Made by a program: the position numbers and the translations under genes. Shown piece by piece: positions 1 through 33,780 of a stretch of 64,000 bases of DNA (position 1 is the stretch's first letter; every line of letters begins with the position of its first letter). This DNA comes from Patagioenas fasciata (lineage: Eukaryota; Chordata; Aves; Columbiformes; Columbidae): the NCBI RefSeq assembly GCF_037038585.1, contig NC_092523.1, positions 34,776,001 to 34,840,000 on the forward strand. The letters run 5' to 3'. The notes below the pieces were generated by a model. That model saw nothing but the letters and a program-made list of their open reading frames with translations, did no database searches and was not told the origin of the DNA.

Positions 1-3000
1 TTTAAAACACCTTGAATATTTCACTAGGTACTTAATGTACTTCATAAGTGTTAGTTTCCAACATTCAAAAATGTTATCAAAAGGCGGTATATGTTCAAAT
101 GCAAACTCGCATCTAAATCCATATGGTCACTACATCATTTTTTACATCCTATCTTATCTTTGTATAAGATACTTTATATTGCAGCCATGCCTAAAGGCCT
201 GCTATTAGGCAATACCTACAAAAATACTTCAGGTGGTGTAGTTGGCAGGTTTGCAGTTGACAGGAGAAAAACACTCGATGCTTTTAGCCTTAATAAGATC
301 TTGATCTTTGTTTACCATGGAGGGGGATGTCAAAATACTTCTTGTCCTCTGGGCAGCGCAGCAGCAGGCAGTGGTTGGCCTGGAGCTGAGTGGTCTTTGC
401 TCTTGTGGTGGCTGGCTGGTGAGAACATGGACATGATCTTGGCATGTAGTCAGATGATGAGAAAGTGTGAGTCCCTACTGCCCTAACAGCCAGGCTGCAT
501 GTTCTCCTTCGCTGCTTGGCCACTGCTTTCTGATATTAAATGGGTGAAGATTGGTGTTTACAGGTGAAGGGATTAAAAAGTGGTATAAACTAGGAGGAAC
601 TGCAGTGTGGAAGAGCCAAATAGGAATGGACGTTCTTGGCTGCGGTAATGGGTGGGTGTTGCAGTTACAAGAAATAGGGGGAGAAACAGAGAATTACATA
701 GGGAGTGGAAATATTACAGTTAAAAAAGATCTGACAAATAAAGGCTAACCCGCTCATTTGAGTTATCATATTTGTGTTAGAGGGTTTCATGGCAGAAAGC
801 CACAGGAAGCATATACTTCTTTGTAAATAAATATGGTGGTCATTAGAATCAGCAGTTAATGATAACTATTTGACCCTAATGACGGCTTTCTTGGGATTTC
901 AGAATATTACTTGTTAATTCTATATTTTAACAACTAATAACATAGGAGAGCTGTGTCTTTCTCACAGAAATAAAAATGCACTATGCCCTGTATATGAAGT
1001 GGTGTGAGTGTGTGTATGTGTGTACATGCACAGCCACTTTATTAATTTTGGCATTATCAGCAAAATTGATACTTCGTATTACTACTTGGCAAATTCCAGC
1101 TCCCTTAAAGACATTCTAAATGCATGAGGGCAGTAGGAACCAAAAATACCATCTCTTCACTTATATCCTCTTCTTTGTTTTTAATGGAAACTACGAAATT
1201 CATTAATGTTTAGTTTGTGAGTGATTAGAGTGTCAGTGAGAGAAACTGCCCAACGCAGCATGTCTGGTTTCCATTAAGATGAAGGATGAAGTAATTAGGG
1301 GGTTGTGCCAGAGCATTTGGAAGGAGCATTTGGCAATGAAATGACTGGTGTTAACAACTGCTGCTGCTTAAGTAGTCAGGCTGCTAAACTGCATTTCTCC
1401 TGCTAACAGTGGTTACTGTCTGTGAATCAGTTATGGCTTAGTTTTCATAGAAAACAGCCCACTGGCAGGTAAGCTAGTCCCAAGTCATGCAAGGTGGGAA
1501 CGTGTGGGCTCCATGGCTGGTGCTAATGATGGAAAGGACTGTATAGGCTCCTTGCTATCTTTTATATCGTTTTGCCATCTCTACTCTGCCTTTTTGCTGC
1601 TGAGTTAAACCTTGTCCTCACTTAAAAGATCATGGTCAGAAAAGAGACATCTGAGAAGTCATGGTATGACCACCTATTATACCCAGTGAGATACTGTTAG
1701 TTTAGTCTCCTTTACAGGCGTAGTGTTACATAAACTAAAAATACGTAGGCTTGTATATTACAATCAAGAAAATTTTATATTTCAAGTTGTACGTGTTGGT
1801 CTGCATCCACCTGCAAACCTTTTTTTTTGCCTTATTTTATGCTCTATGTACAGCAGTGCTAACAGTATATCAAATGTGTGTGTTTGAGACAAGTGAAATA
1901 TGCCACATGGCTGCTTTTACCTAGCAGTCATAATCTGTCTGAAGCTACAAACTGGTGATGTGTTAGTGCCTTAAGTGATAAAAACCTTGCATCATGGAGA
2001 AGAAAGGGTTTTGGTTTAATTTTAACTCTGTACTTCCTGTATTCATTTTTGTCATAGAATTGGCTTTGCCCAAATTGTACTTGCTAAATAAATAATTAAT
2101 AATCTGTAATCTGCAGGTAGTGCACAAACTTCTACTTGGTTCCATTTTGGTTTAGGTTACATGAAGTAGAAAATTAAATGTAAATAATGTGTTACTCTCT
2201 TCTGAGTTGTGGTTTGTGGGGGGTTTTTGTTTGTTTGTTTGGGGTTTTTTGTTTGGTTGGTTTTGGTGTGTGTGGGTTTTTTTGTTTTTTTGTTTTTTTC
2301 TTTTTTCTCTTGTTGTACATGTTTTGATACATTATTCTTTTAGTAAGCTGTTCTAGGAAAACTTCCAGGAATTCAAATTACAGTTGGGCATTGCAGACTA
2401 TGCAAGGTGCTTGAAGCCAGGGATCGTGAGACGTGAAATGATGATGGAAAAATTCTATGTAGCATTTCAAATTGAGTTTCCAGGTGCTTTACTCCTTTTT
2501 TCTATTGCTTTTGGAGAAGCTAGGTGCTTTAATAAGTTTCTCTTCATGGCACCAAAGTTCACCACTGCTTCTGTTGTTTAACAGCATTTTCAGTTTTATA
2601 CAACATATAACCTTAAGTCTATTTTCAGTTTTTTGGCTTTGTGAACCTTAAAACCACCTTTTGCTTGTAAGGTTTGTCATTCACCCCAAATACAAAAAAG
2701 CACGTTTCAAATTCCCCTAGAGCTGAGTATTATTTGAGAAGTGGCAAGACAACTGAGTGACATAGACTGTTAAAAATTCCTTATTTTGAAGTAATTTTAG
2801 CTAGAAGTTTTCTTGGGAATAGTCTTACAGTCTCAAAGTAAGCTTAGGAATTCCTTTTTCACCTTGGTTTGCAATGACAATAAACTATATGTGGTTTAAG
2901 GGAGACCATCCATCTTGTAAAATATTCTGATTCTCCTGCCATACATCTGTTACAATGTAACCTACAGAGCCATGGATCTTCTGATGCAAATTGAACTTGC

Positions 3001-3485
3001 TACTACTTTAGGTGCTGTAGGTCTGCAGTTCCAATGGCTGTGGCAGCCAAGATGGTGACCAACATATACAAACAAGGTTTTTAATGTAAAATCCAAATTG
3101 ATGGTAACTCATTAGTGGTTCTATCTTAAAATGACCCCAGCTTAAAAGAACAAAATAAGGCACTTCAATTGCTTGTCATAGGTAAGACTCTTTAGCCACT
3201 GACAGTGTTGGACTAATTGCCTTAGCAGTGAAAGTTTTGAAAAAGTGATGGGTTTTGTTGGCTTAAACTAAAGCTTTTTGATCTAATGTGTGAGCTGTGT
3301 ACAATAAGGTGGCACAAAATCTCTTCATAAAACTCACTACAGAGTGTCCCTGGCAATATAACACAATCAACTGCAGAATTACAAATTACTGGAACGAAAG
3401 GAGTAAGGAACAGAACTATTATACTTGAAGTGTACTTTGATCCATTTTTATGCTAGCCTTTGAAAACCTTTTCTTATGGTTGCAG
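1..3485 (+). other. CFAP97 5' intron / upstream sequence
   Basis: I see no CpG island and no convincing exon, so the CFAP97 promoter and 5' UTR exon should lie left of the window. The stretch is AT-rich with short chance ORFs. The only structure I see is a G/T-rich tract near 2211-2312. Confidence 0.7.
2211..2312 (+). repeat. G/T-rich low-complexity tract
   Basis: GTTTG, GGTTGG and long T runs alternate, with almost no A and little C. This is the first of several similar tracts with G/T on the + strand. Confidence 0.85.
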
Positions 3486-3505
3486 GTGGCACTTCATATT
3501 TCAGT

Positions 3506-24111
<20,606 letters not shown>

Positions 24112-25885
24112 GTGCGTTCTTTGCTCTGCACTCTGAGATGATCCTCAGACTTCTGGTTTTAGTGCATTTGTAAATTCTATGTGCAAAAATATTTTCTGCA
24201 TTGTTCAGTGATTAAAATGCATTGCAGTTGATACAATTGGCTAGAAAATGGTTTTAAGTGAACACTTTCACTTTTGTCAGTGTATTCCATGACAGGAAGA
24301 ACTTATGAAAGAGAAGGAAGTATTTAAATGGACAAGGTAAATAGAAATTGATAATTATTATTTTATTCTCAAATTGTAACTGGAATTTGTATCCATAACA
24401 TGGAAGGACAGAATTGCTAGACTGTAAGTGCAAGATATTATTTTAAAAATTTCCTTTATATTTTAAAATATTGCATTATACTCATAAGCATATGGTTAAT
24501 TCCTAGATCGTCCTTGCTTTTCATCCTGGTTCTAGGTGAGCCTTCTGAACTTTGTGGGTCATGTAGTTATGACTGAAAGAATCTGTATTTACAGCAGCAC
24601 GAAGGGGTGAAAAGCAGATTGTGTATTGTGCATGGTTAGCTTGAATACTGAAGCTGCAGAAGATGCTGTTCTGCCACTCTTGCACTCCAGGTGTTGAACA
24701 TTTGGTTTGTACTCAAGGCTGTGTCTCTTCCAGATTTAAAAGAAATTTGGAAGTTGTATTGGGACCTTGTGTAGGAAAAAAGCATCTGAAGCTGTTTGAA
24801 CAACAGTAAAGACTGAAACTGAACAACAGTTTCAGATTGACTCTAAACAAGAGTAAGATTTAGTTACTTCTCAGACTAGAGAATACTAAGCAAGGGAAAT
24901 ATTTCATGGCCCTGCTTCTGTAGATTCTTGCCTTTCTCAGTGGGCAGATAGAAGCTTGAGCTGCCCTGAACATCTGATTTTGAGAGCAACTACTAAACAG
25001 TATTTAAAAAAAAAGACAGTAGAAAACAGAACATCTTGTTATGCTTTTTAACCTGTTTCCTTATGTCATGTTCATACCAAATATGTGTTGTAGTGTCACA
25101 TAAGCTTCAGTAACAACATCCATTTGCAAGGGGAACAAAATTTAATGGAATTGGTAATCACAAATAGTAGGTAATGTGTTTTATTTCTGTACATAAAGGC
25201 AAACTTTGAGTTTATTTTGTAGGACTGTAGTCTTTATGAAGAGCATAAATTGTGATGCTAATATCCATGGATATTGCAGGAACCCTGCTTGCTTCCCCAG
25301 CTGCTTCTCAGGAGAGATATGGGAAATCTTTGTATTATACATAAAGAAAAAAAGTTATATTCAGTAATGCTGGGTCTTAGCCCTGTGAAAAGGGAAGTTT
25401 ATTCTTTGCTCATGCTTGCATGAGGGCTTAGGCTTTCAGGTATTCTGCATTGTAACAAACTTTCTACTTGGTCCTGTGTGATAGTTTGGCAGAGCTTTTG
25501 CACCTGGTGACCTGCAGATCAAATTTAGCTGTTTGATGATATTTGTACTTTTAACTTTAAGCAGCATTGTGGCAAACAGATTTTTGTTGCAATTATTATT
25601 CATGGATAGGGACTGTAAGGAATTTTTTGCATAGTGCTGCTGTATTTATTTGTACTATTGTGCTAATTGAAGTTATTTACTATTTAAAGATTTTTGTCTT
25701 TGAATGTGAATATCGGGATCACAGTTTAAATACTTTTGAATGTTCATATGATTTTTTTCTGTGAAGGGATTAATGAAATGGATTTCTTTTAATTGTTTCA
25801 TCTTATTTAACTTTGGTATGAAAGACTGTCAGTTTTGTATGTCATTTTTGTAAATCATAAGAAATAAAATATCTAACACTAATTG
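24112..25885 (+). other. CFAP97 3' UTR (inferred)
   Basis: About 1.75 kb of AU-rich sequence follows the stop. The first canonical AATAAA I find downstream is at 25863-25868, so the end is placed shortly after it. An ATTAAA at 24211-24216 could give a much shorter isoform. No coding signal continues beyond the stop. Confidence 0.5.
25863..25868 (+). terminator. Candidate CFAP97 polyadenylation signal AATAAA
   Basis: This is the canonical hexamer in GAAATAAAATATC, the first exact AATAAA seen after the CFAP97 stop. The assignment is positional only. Confidence 0.5.
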
Positions 25886-28800
25886 TTATTGCAGCGGCTT
25901 CTTTCAGAATTTAATAATTGATGTTAAAGTGCAAAGGAGAGGTCATGGGAGAAGTGTTTTGCACTATATGTAGTGGAGGACAATGCAAAAAATCAGTTTA
26001 TTCATTAATACACTTTACCTGTTAGTGACACTATTTTTTTTTTAAATAACCCATATTGACAGGTCTTCATTAAGTTAGATAATCTCATCTGGGTGTTTAT
26101 AGCAAGAAATCCTGTTTCTAATAAACTTGTTTTCTGTCTTTTTTGTAAGCTGCCACTTAATTGTTCTCTTCTACCTTTTTTTAAAACAAACAAACAAACA
26201 AACTTTCTTCAGAAGATTTCTTAGAAAGAAAAGTGCAAGCTGCTTTGCTTCCTCCTTAAGTTGACCTGCCACACTGGTTTGATACACAGTTTCAGGTGGG
26301 GGCCAGTCTTCCTTCTGAAGTGACAGGATTACCAGTTTGTGGGACAGTACTGATGTATTGATCTCACTACTATGAGAAATGGAGTGTGATGCCTCTGTCA
26401 TGTTTTTGCTCTGTAAGTGTTCCTGCCTCATTGTGGTCTCAATTTCTTCCAGGATAGGGTCCTGCTGTGTAGTCTTTCTACAATACTGAAGGTCTTACAG
26501 AAGGCCTCACATAATTGAGAAGAACAGGAGGCGATGATCCATCCCCTGTCTGGGTAGGTGACATGTGAAGGGCATTTCCTAAGCAGACCACTGAATCCTT
26601 TAGAACTCAGTCTTAACTCCAGCAAACCAAAGAGACTCAAGCTAATTTAGAATAATCACACAAGGCCATTCCTCATCTGATATGCATAGACTCTGCTGTG
26701 CCAGAGCCTGTCTTCTATCAGATTGCTTGCAGTCTTTACTGAAGATCCTGAGGTATCTCTTCTGTCATCCTGCCCCTCAGATGAGGGTTTGATTGTCATA
26801 AATGAAATGGCTAGCTGGATTTGTATATCTTCCATGATGCTTGTAGACTTTACATTGGACTGTATTTTCCTGATTGTCGTCTAAGGAGTTTCAAGATAAA
26901 CCCCTGTAAAGAGCCTGAGACACTTCGTTATAGCAGATGATCAATAACATTTTTTTTATCCCAGTGCTCTTCCTTGTTCTCCATGGTCAATAGACAAAAA
27001 TAACTTGTGCCTTCCCAATGTGAGCAGCTCAGTGCGTCACCTGGCAGATGAAAGCTAGTGGTTTTCCCTGGAGTGCAGTCTGCACATCAGTGTGATGGAG
27101 GTGATCACAGTGATTTATATCAAGCCTTCTAGCTATGCAGCTGTGATTGTCATATGTAGGCAGTGATGAATACACAGTGACGTATCAACAAGCTGAGTGG
27201 TGAGGGAGAAGAAAGGCTCCTTTGGTACCAAAGTGGTAAAGCTTATGAACCCAGTACGTGGAGTATGTCTTTGTGGTGTTTACCTGTTCAAAGTCTTGAG
27301 CAAAGTAGTGGATGAAACATGTCACCTGATGAATGAGGAAATACAGAAATATAGAGTTGTATCTGGAGCCATCTTCCAGGACTGAAATTATGGTGAGGTC
27401 ATCCTGTTTCATATAATGGCAGAGATTGCTAATGCCTGTGACACTCATCTGTTTTGTCTTCAGGATGTGTGGTTCTAATACCTTGCTCAGGAAAGCTGCT
27501 ATATGTCTCCTGGTAACTCTCCTCCTGGCCAAGACAACACAGGATTTGGCAGCATTTATCCTTGTAGCTGTCACTTCTGGTTCCAGGACCACCTGTTATT
27601 CACTGCAGAGTCCTAAAATGCTCTTCTCCATGATTTTTGTTCTGGGCCCTGATTGTTAAAAAAAAATTTAGTTCTCCTGACTGTGGTCTGAGCTTGGAAC
27701 AAAAACTGACAGGTCTCAGCTCTCTGCACATGGTGGCTCTTGAGCTAGAACATGCTATTGAGATATTTTTCTGGTTTGAAGTGAGGGGGACTTCACAAGG
27801 GGAATGCAGGTGTCTGAGATTTGCCACTTGGGGCATGCTGCTTCTTTTGCTGACATCCTTGGTTGGCTGGTGGGACTCCCCATCTCCAGCTGAGATTATC
27901 TAATAGCTGTAACTGGGGCATTCCTGCAGATGTACTGGTTTTTTAATATCTTAGCAAAGTTTTTTTTTCCTTCTGCTATGCTTTTCACCATGTCCTAAAC
28001 TCTTCCTTATGGCTTTTAAAGAGCTGATGGCTGATTCTTCCATGACAAGTGTAGGGCAGAGTGGTTGTCACCTTCAGAAAGGGAGGGAAGGTTCAGTCTG
28101 CTGTCACAGGTTCTCCCCTCCCACTCTCTGCAGTAGGCTACGCTCTTTACAGACAGGTTTCTCTTTCAGACCTACCCAGAGTTCCTGACTTCATGTCACT
28201 GAAAAGATCAGTGCACCTCAGTTCCCTCCCTGGGTAGTATCTGTTCAGAGCTGGGCAGTACACTACATGCTGCATGGTAGAGGGCTTGTCTTCCTGTGTT
28301 AATAGGATATATTACCAAGCTATTCAGGGCGGGTTTCCCAGTGTTCAGGTGTGAGATATAAGGGAACAATGACTTTGATGTAGGCTTTTGTCTGCATAGT
28401 TTGTCTATTAGTATTGCAAGGGTGCAAAAAGATTGGGGCAGTGGAATTAATTGTCTGTGACAACTGAGGGTCATGTGACTGGTGTTCAGATACCAGTTGG
28501 AGACTATCTGCAGAATCTTCTATCTTCCAGCTTTGCAGAGCTCCTGGCTGGATTTTAGGTTACATTTTCAGGAAGTGTTAAGCTGATTGCCATGGGCCCA
28601 GTACAGAGCTGCTTTATGGAGAATGCTGCCAGAAGTCTGCACAGGGTGAGCATGTGCATAAACATTCAAGCAGAATTAATGAGCAGTTACCTGCAAGTAT
28701 TTTCCATCTCTATTCATGTATTATCTCTTCCCCCAGTGGAATCTTCCTCTATTGCTACTCCTCACTCTCCTTTTTAATAGACTTTGCCCTTTTTTTGTTA

Positions 28801-30785
28801 TTGGAATATAGTAACATCTTTCATTTATGCTCATCTGAAGTTTCTTTTGCTTCCTCTCGTATTGCTCTTTCACACATACACTTCCCCCCAGGGTTTGGTA
28901 CTGCTGTATTACAATCTTTTGTTGTCTCTGGTATCTTAAGATCTTCTCTAAAACATCCAAATGCCATATGCAACCTTGTCAGTGAGGTAAATATGGAATG
29001 AATAGTTGCAGTGTGTTTGCAGGTGTCTCAAAAGGAACCATGTGTGGAGGAAGGAAAAAAAAGAAATGGCTGAGGCAGGCAAGTAAAGCTTTTAACTAGA
29101 ACTACTGCAATAAGCACTTTGAAAAAGAGTACAAACTTATGGTTCAATATGCAGCAACCTTGGTTATTTACTAGTCGAAAGAAAACAGACCACGTATCTA
29201 GAAAAGAGTGCTTAAGTGAACACAAAAGAAAGATTAAATTGGGCCAGGTTGAAACAGACAATATCTTCATAAGAAAAAATAATTAAATTTAGGTAATTTT
29301 AAAATAGATGATAATTTTTGGACCATTTTTTCCCAAATGCTTCAGTTCTTCAGGTAGATAGTTGTTGCTTCCAGATACTGTTTAGTAGCTTATACCTACC
29401 TGCCTTCAGGGAGAATGGAGCTGATGATATGAATCTGTAGCAGAGGCACACAGCCCATCACACAAAGTGACAGAGAGCTAGGACTTACCTGCATCTGACA
29501 AATTAATCTCAGCTATAGGAAAGGGAAAACTGGAACTTCATACTGATCAAAATGTGAATCTCTTAGCTCTCCATCTACTGCTACTCACAAAACTGGTAAA
29601 TCCAGAGTTCTCATCTGCATACTCAATTATAAAAATCAGAGAATAAGTGTGCTCCCAGTCCATGAGAGTAACTGGATAGTTCAGTGATAGTCACGTGCAA
29701 TGTTAACCAAGATAGTGTCTACAAATAAATTCTTTTTGGGAGACTTGTTCCATTTATACTCCAGAATAGTATGTTTTCAGAGAACAAGGGATGATATTCT
29801 TTGCAGGAACTTGCTTTTGCATATTAAACTGCTCCAGCTTTCACACCAAGCAACCCTGTGAGACCAGGTGTCAGGGAAATGCAACTGACAGTACCTGCAA
29901 GAATGTCCCATTTCAGGCAGTGATAACACCTTCAACAGAGCAATCCTGTTCACTCAAATTCTACTAGCCCAGATATCATCTCTGCTGCAGTTTATATTCA
30001 ATGTGGAGATTGCCTTTTACTTTCAAGTATAGCTAGTGCAATTCTAACATTTGTTTCCACAGGCTTTTTTTTCCTACCCTAGGGTGCTAGAAATAACAGG
30101 CAGTCCAGAGTTTTTATCAAAAAATCCATGGAGGCACCTTACTTCTACCTATGAAGATAGAAAAGGTGCAGCTGAAATAAAAGCTTACATGAGTATTACT
30201 TGCTTAGTCCTATCCCTTTTCCTAGGTGGATACATAAACCACCTGTTTATATGTAGCCTAATGGAACCACTGAAATGGATACAACTCACTCTCCCTCCTT
30301 TGTCTAATTACAGAGCCTATTCTTCACTGAGTTCACAACCATGCAGTATCTGATCTCCATAGTAATTAACAATACTTCAGACTACACCATTATTAACAAC
30401 TTGAACTGTTATTTTCATAACTCAGAAGTATTCCATTCTAGAATACCTTTTCAAGTAAAATAAGCAGTAATGACTTCACTGTCAACTGAAGACAAACTTC
30501 AAAATGTAATACAAATGAATTATCAAAGCAGCTAAGACTATATGGTAGTTTATCAGTAAGACAACTGGCTGCAGTATCCTCAAGCTGAATAGCCTTGGTT
30601 TTGCTATTGTAGAATTATCAATAACCATTCCACCTACCTAAAGCTCTGTTGAAAAACTTCTAAGAGGCTTAGGCAGTACCAGCAGTCACTAACAGTGTGC
30701 TGATTAGCACATCACCTTAAAGGACATGTACTTGTTTTCAGTACACTGAACACATTACAAGGAAAAAAGTTCATTAATATATTAA
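25886..30785. other. Intergenic spacer between convergent CFAP97 and SLC25A4
   Basis: About 4.9 kb lies between the two 3' ends. It contains an (AAAC) tetranucleotide run at about 26187-26201 and a block at about 26,430-28,500 visibly richer in G+C than its surroundings. That block has several medium-length ORFs on both strands, the longest 135 codons on the - strand at 27185-27592. None resembles a protein I know. No mobile element is identified with confidence. Confidence 0.6.
26187..26201 (+). repeat. (AAAC)n tetranucleotide repeat
   Basis: AAAC units are repeated in tandem in CAAACAAACAAACAAAC, a short microsatellite in the intergenic spacer. Confidence 0.8.
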
Positions 30786-30791
30786 TTTATT
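30786..30791 (-). terminator. Candidate SLC25A4 polyadenylation signal AATAAA
   Basis: TTTATT on the + strand is AATAAA on the - strand, the first exact hexamer found downstream of the SLC25A4 stop. Confidence 0.5.
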
Positions 30792-31439
30792 TCATTATTT
30801 CAGTTTTAGTTCAATTGCACATCAGAGCAGCCAACTTTTTGTGTTCTGAAGATACAGGGCATTTTTGAAACACTGTATTTTTCTACAAAGTATGTTTGAA
30901 AAAACAGATTATGGTTTCAACCATATGATGGTATAATTCATCAGTTAAGAACTCAGCCTGGTGCTTTACTATAGTTTATATTTCCAGACATGGTTTTAAC
31001 TTAATATATTAAAAAAATACAGCCTTAGAAGAAAACATGATTTAGATTCATGCTATAAATGTCATTGTGCTGTTGGGTAGCTAGAGACATCATTAGTATA
31101 ACACATTTCTGAAGATCTCATTCTGTCAGTTCACAACATTAGATTTTAAGATAGAGATAAACCACCCAAGTCTTGTCTCTAGACAAAATGTATTACCTGA
31201 AATTTGAAGTATAATATATACACAGGTTCCAATACAAAATGTTGGAGGAATTTTCATACAAAATTAAACTGTGATGTAGTGGATAATTTTAAAATTAATG
31301 CATCCTCCTCTCAACCAGATATGTTACTCAATTCATTCCGTTTCCCTAGGAAATATTTCATTGTCCATTACATCACAATAGCATATTTTTTTAAAAAAAG
31401 TTGATGGAGAACAATTGAACTACATTATGATGTTAAGTT
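30786..31439 (-). other. SLC25A4 3' UTR (inferred)
   Basis: About 650 nt of AT-rich sequence downstream of the stop in the - strand sense, ending near the AATAAA at 30791-30786. No alternative coding signal is seen. The length is inferred from that signal only. Confidence 0.5.
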
Positions 31440-33502
<2,063 letters not shown>

Positions 33503-33617
33503 GCTGGGAGCCGGTCCGACACCCCCTGCCCGGAGAGAGCCAACGAGCCGCGCACCACCCCACCCGGCCGCCCCCGCGCACCACCGGCCAAATGGCCTAC
33601 GGTCCCCCGCCGCCGCT

Positions 33618-33625
33618 CTTATATT
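33618..33625 (-). promoter_or_regulatory. TATA-like element of SLC25A4
   Basis: GGAATATAAGAGC on the - strand, embedded in GC-rich sequence about 115 bp upstream of the ATG. Its position fits a core promoter TATA box. Confidence 0.6.
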
Positions 33626-33671
33626 CCGCGGCCTCTCGCGATAGGCAGAGGTGTCCCCTCGGAGCACGGAC

Positions 33672-33676
33672 ATTGG
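33672..33676 (-). promoter_or_regulatory. CCAAT box (NF-Y type) of SLC25A4
   Basis: AGCCAATG on the - strand, about 50 bp upstream of the TATA-like element, a usual distance for an NF-Y site. Confidence 0.55.
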
Positions 33677-33780
33677 CTGGGACCCTCCTGAGCCCGCCTC
33701 CGCCAGGGGGCGCGGGGCAGCGCCGCCATGTTCTCCTGGAGGGAGCGCGAGGGCCACTGGGCTCGGGACGTTTAAAGGGC

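Larger units (their letters stand above)
33503..33780 (-). promoter_or_regulatory. SLC25A4 promoter and CpG island
   Basis: The sequence is strongly GC-rich and CpG-rich, in contrast to its AT-rich surroundings; the island runs on into intron 1 and exon 2. On the - strand there is a TATA-like AATATAAG at 33625-33618 and a CCAAT box at 33676-33672, about 50 bp apart. This spacing would place transcription start near 33590 with a 5' UTR of about 90 nt. The start site is inferred. Confidence 0.75.

Noticed and set aside
3476-3505. Upstream in-frame ATG extending CFAP97 by ten residues
   Set aside because: It lies before the GGTTGCAG acceptor, i.e. in the intron. The family N-terminus aligns with the ATG at 3506.
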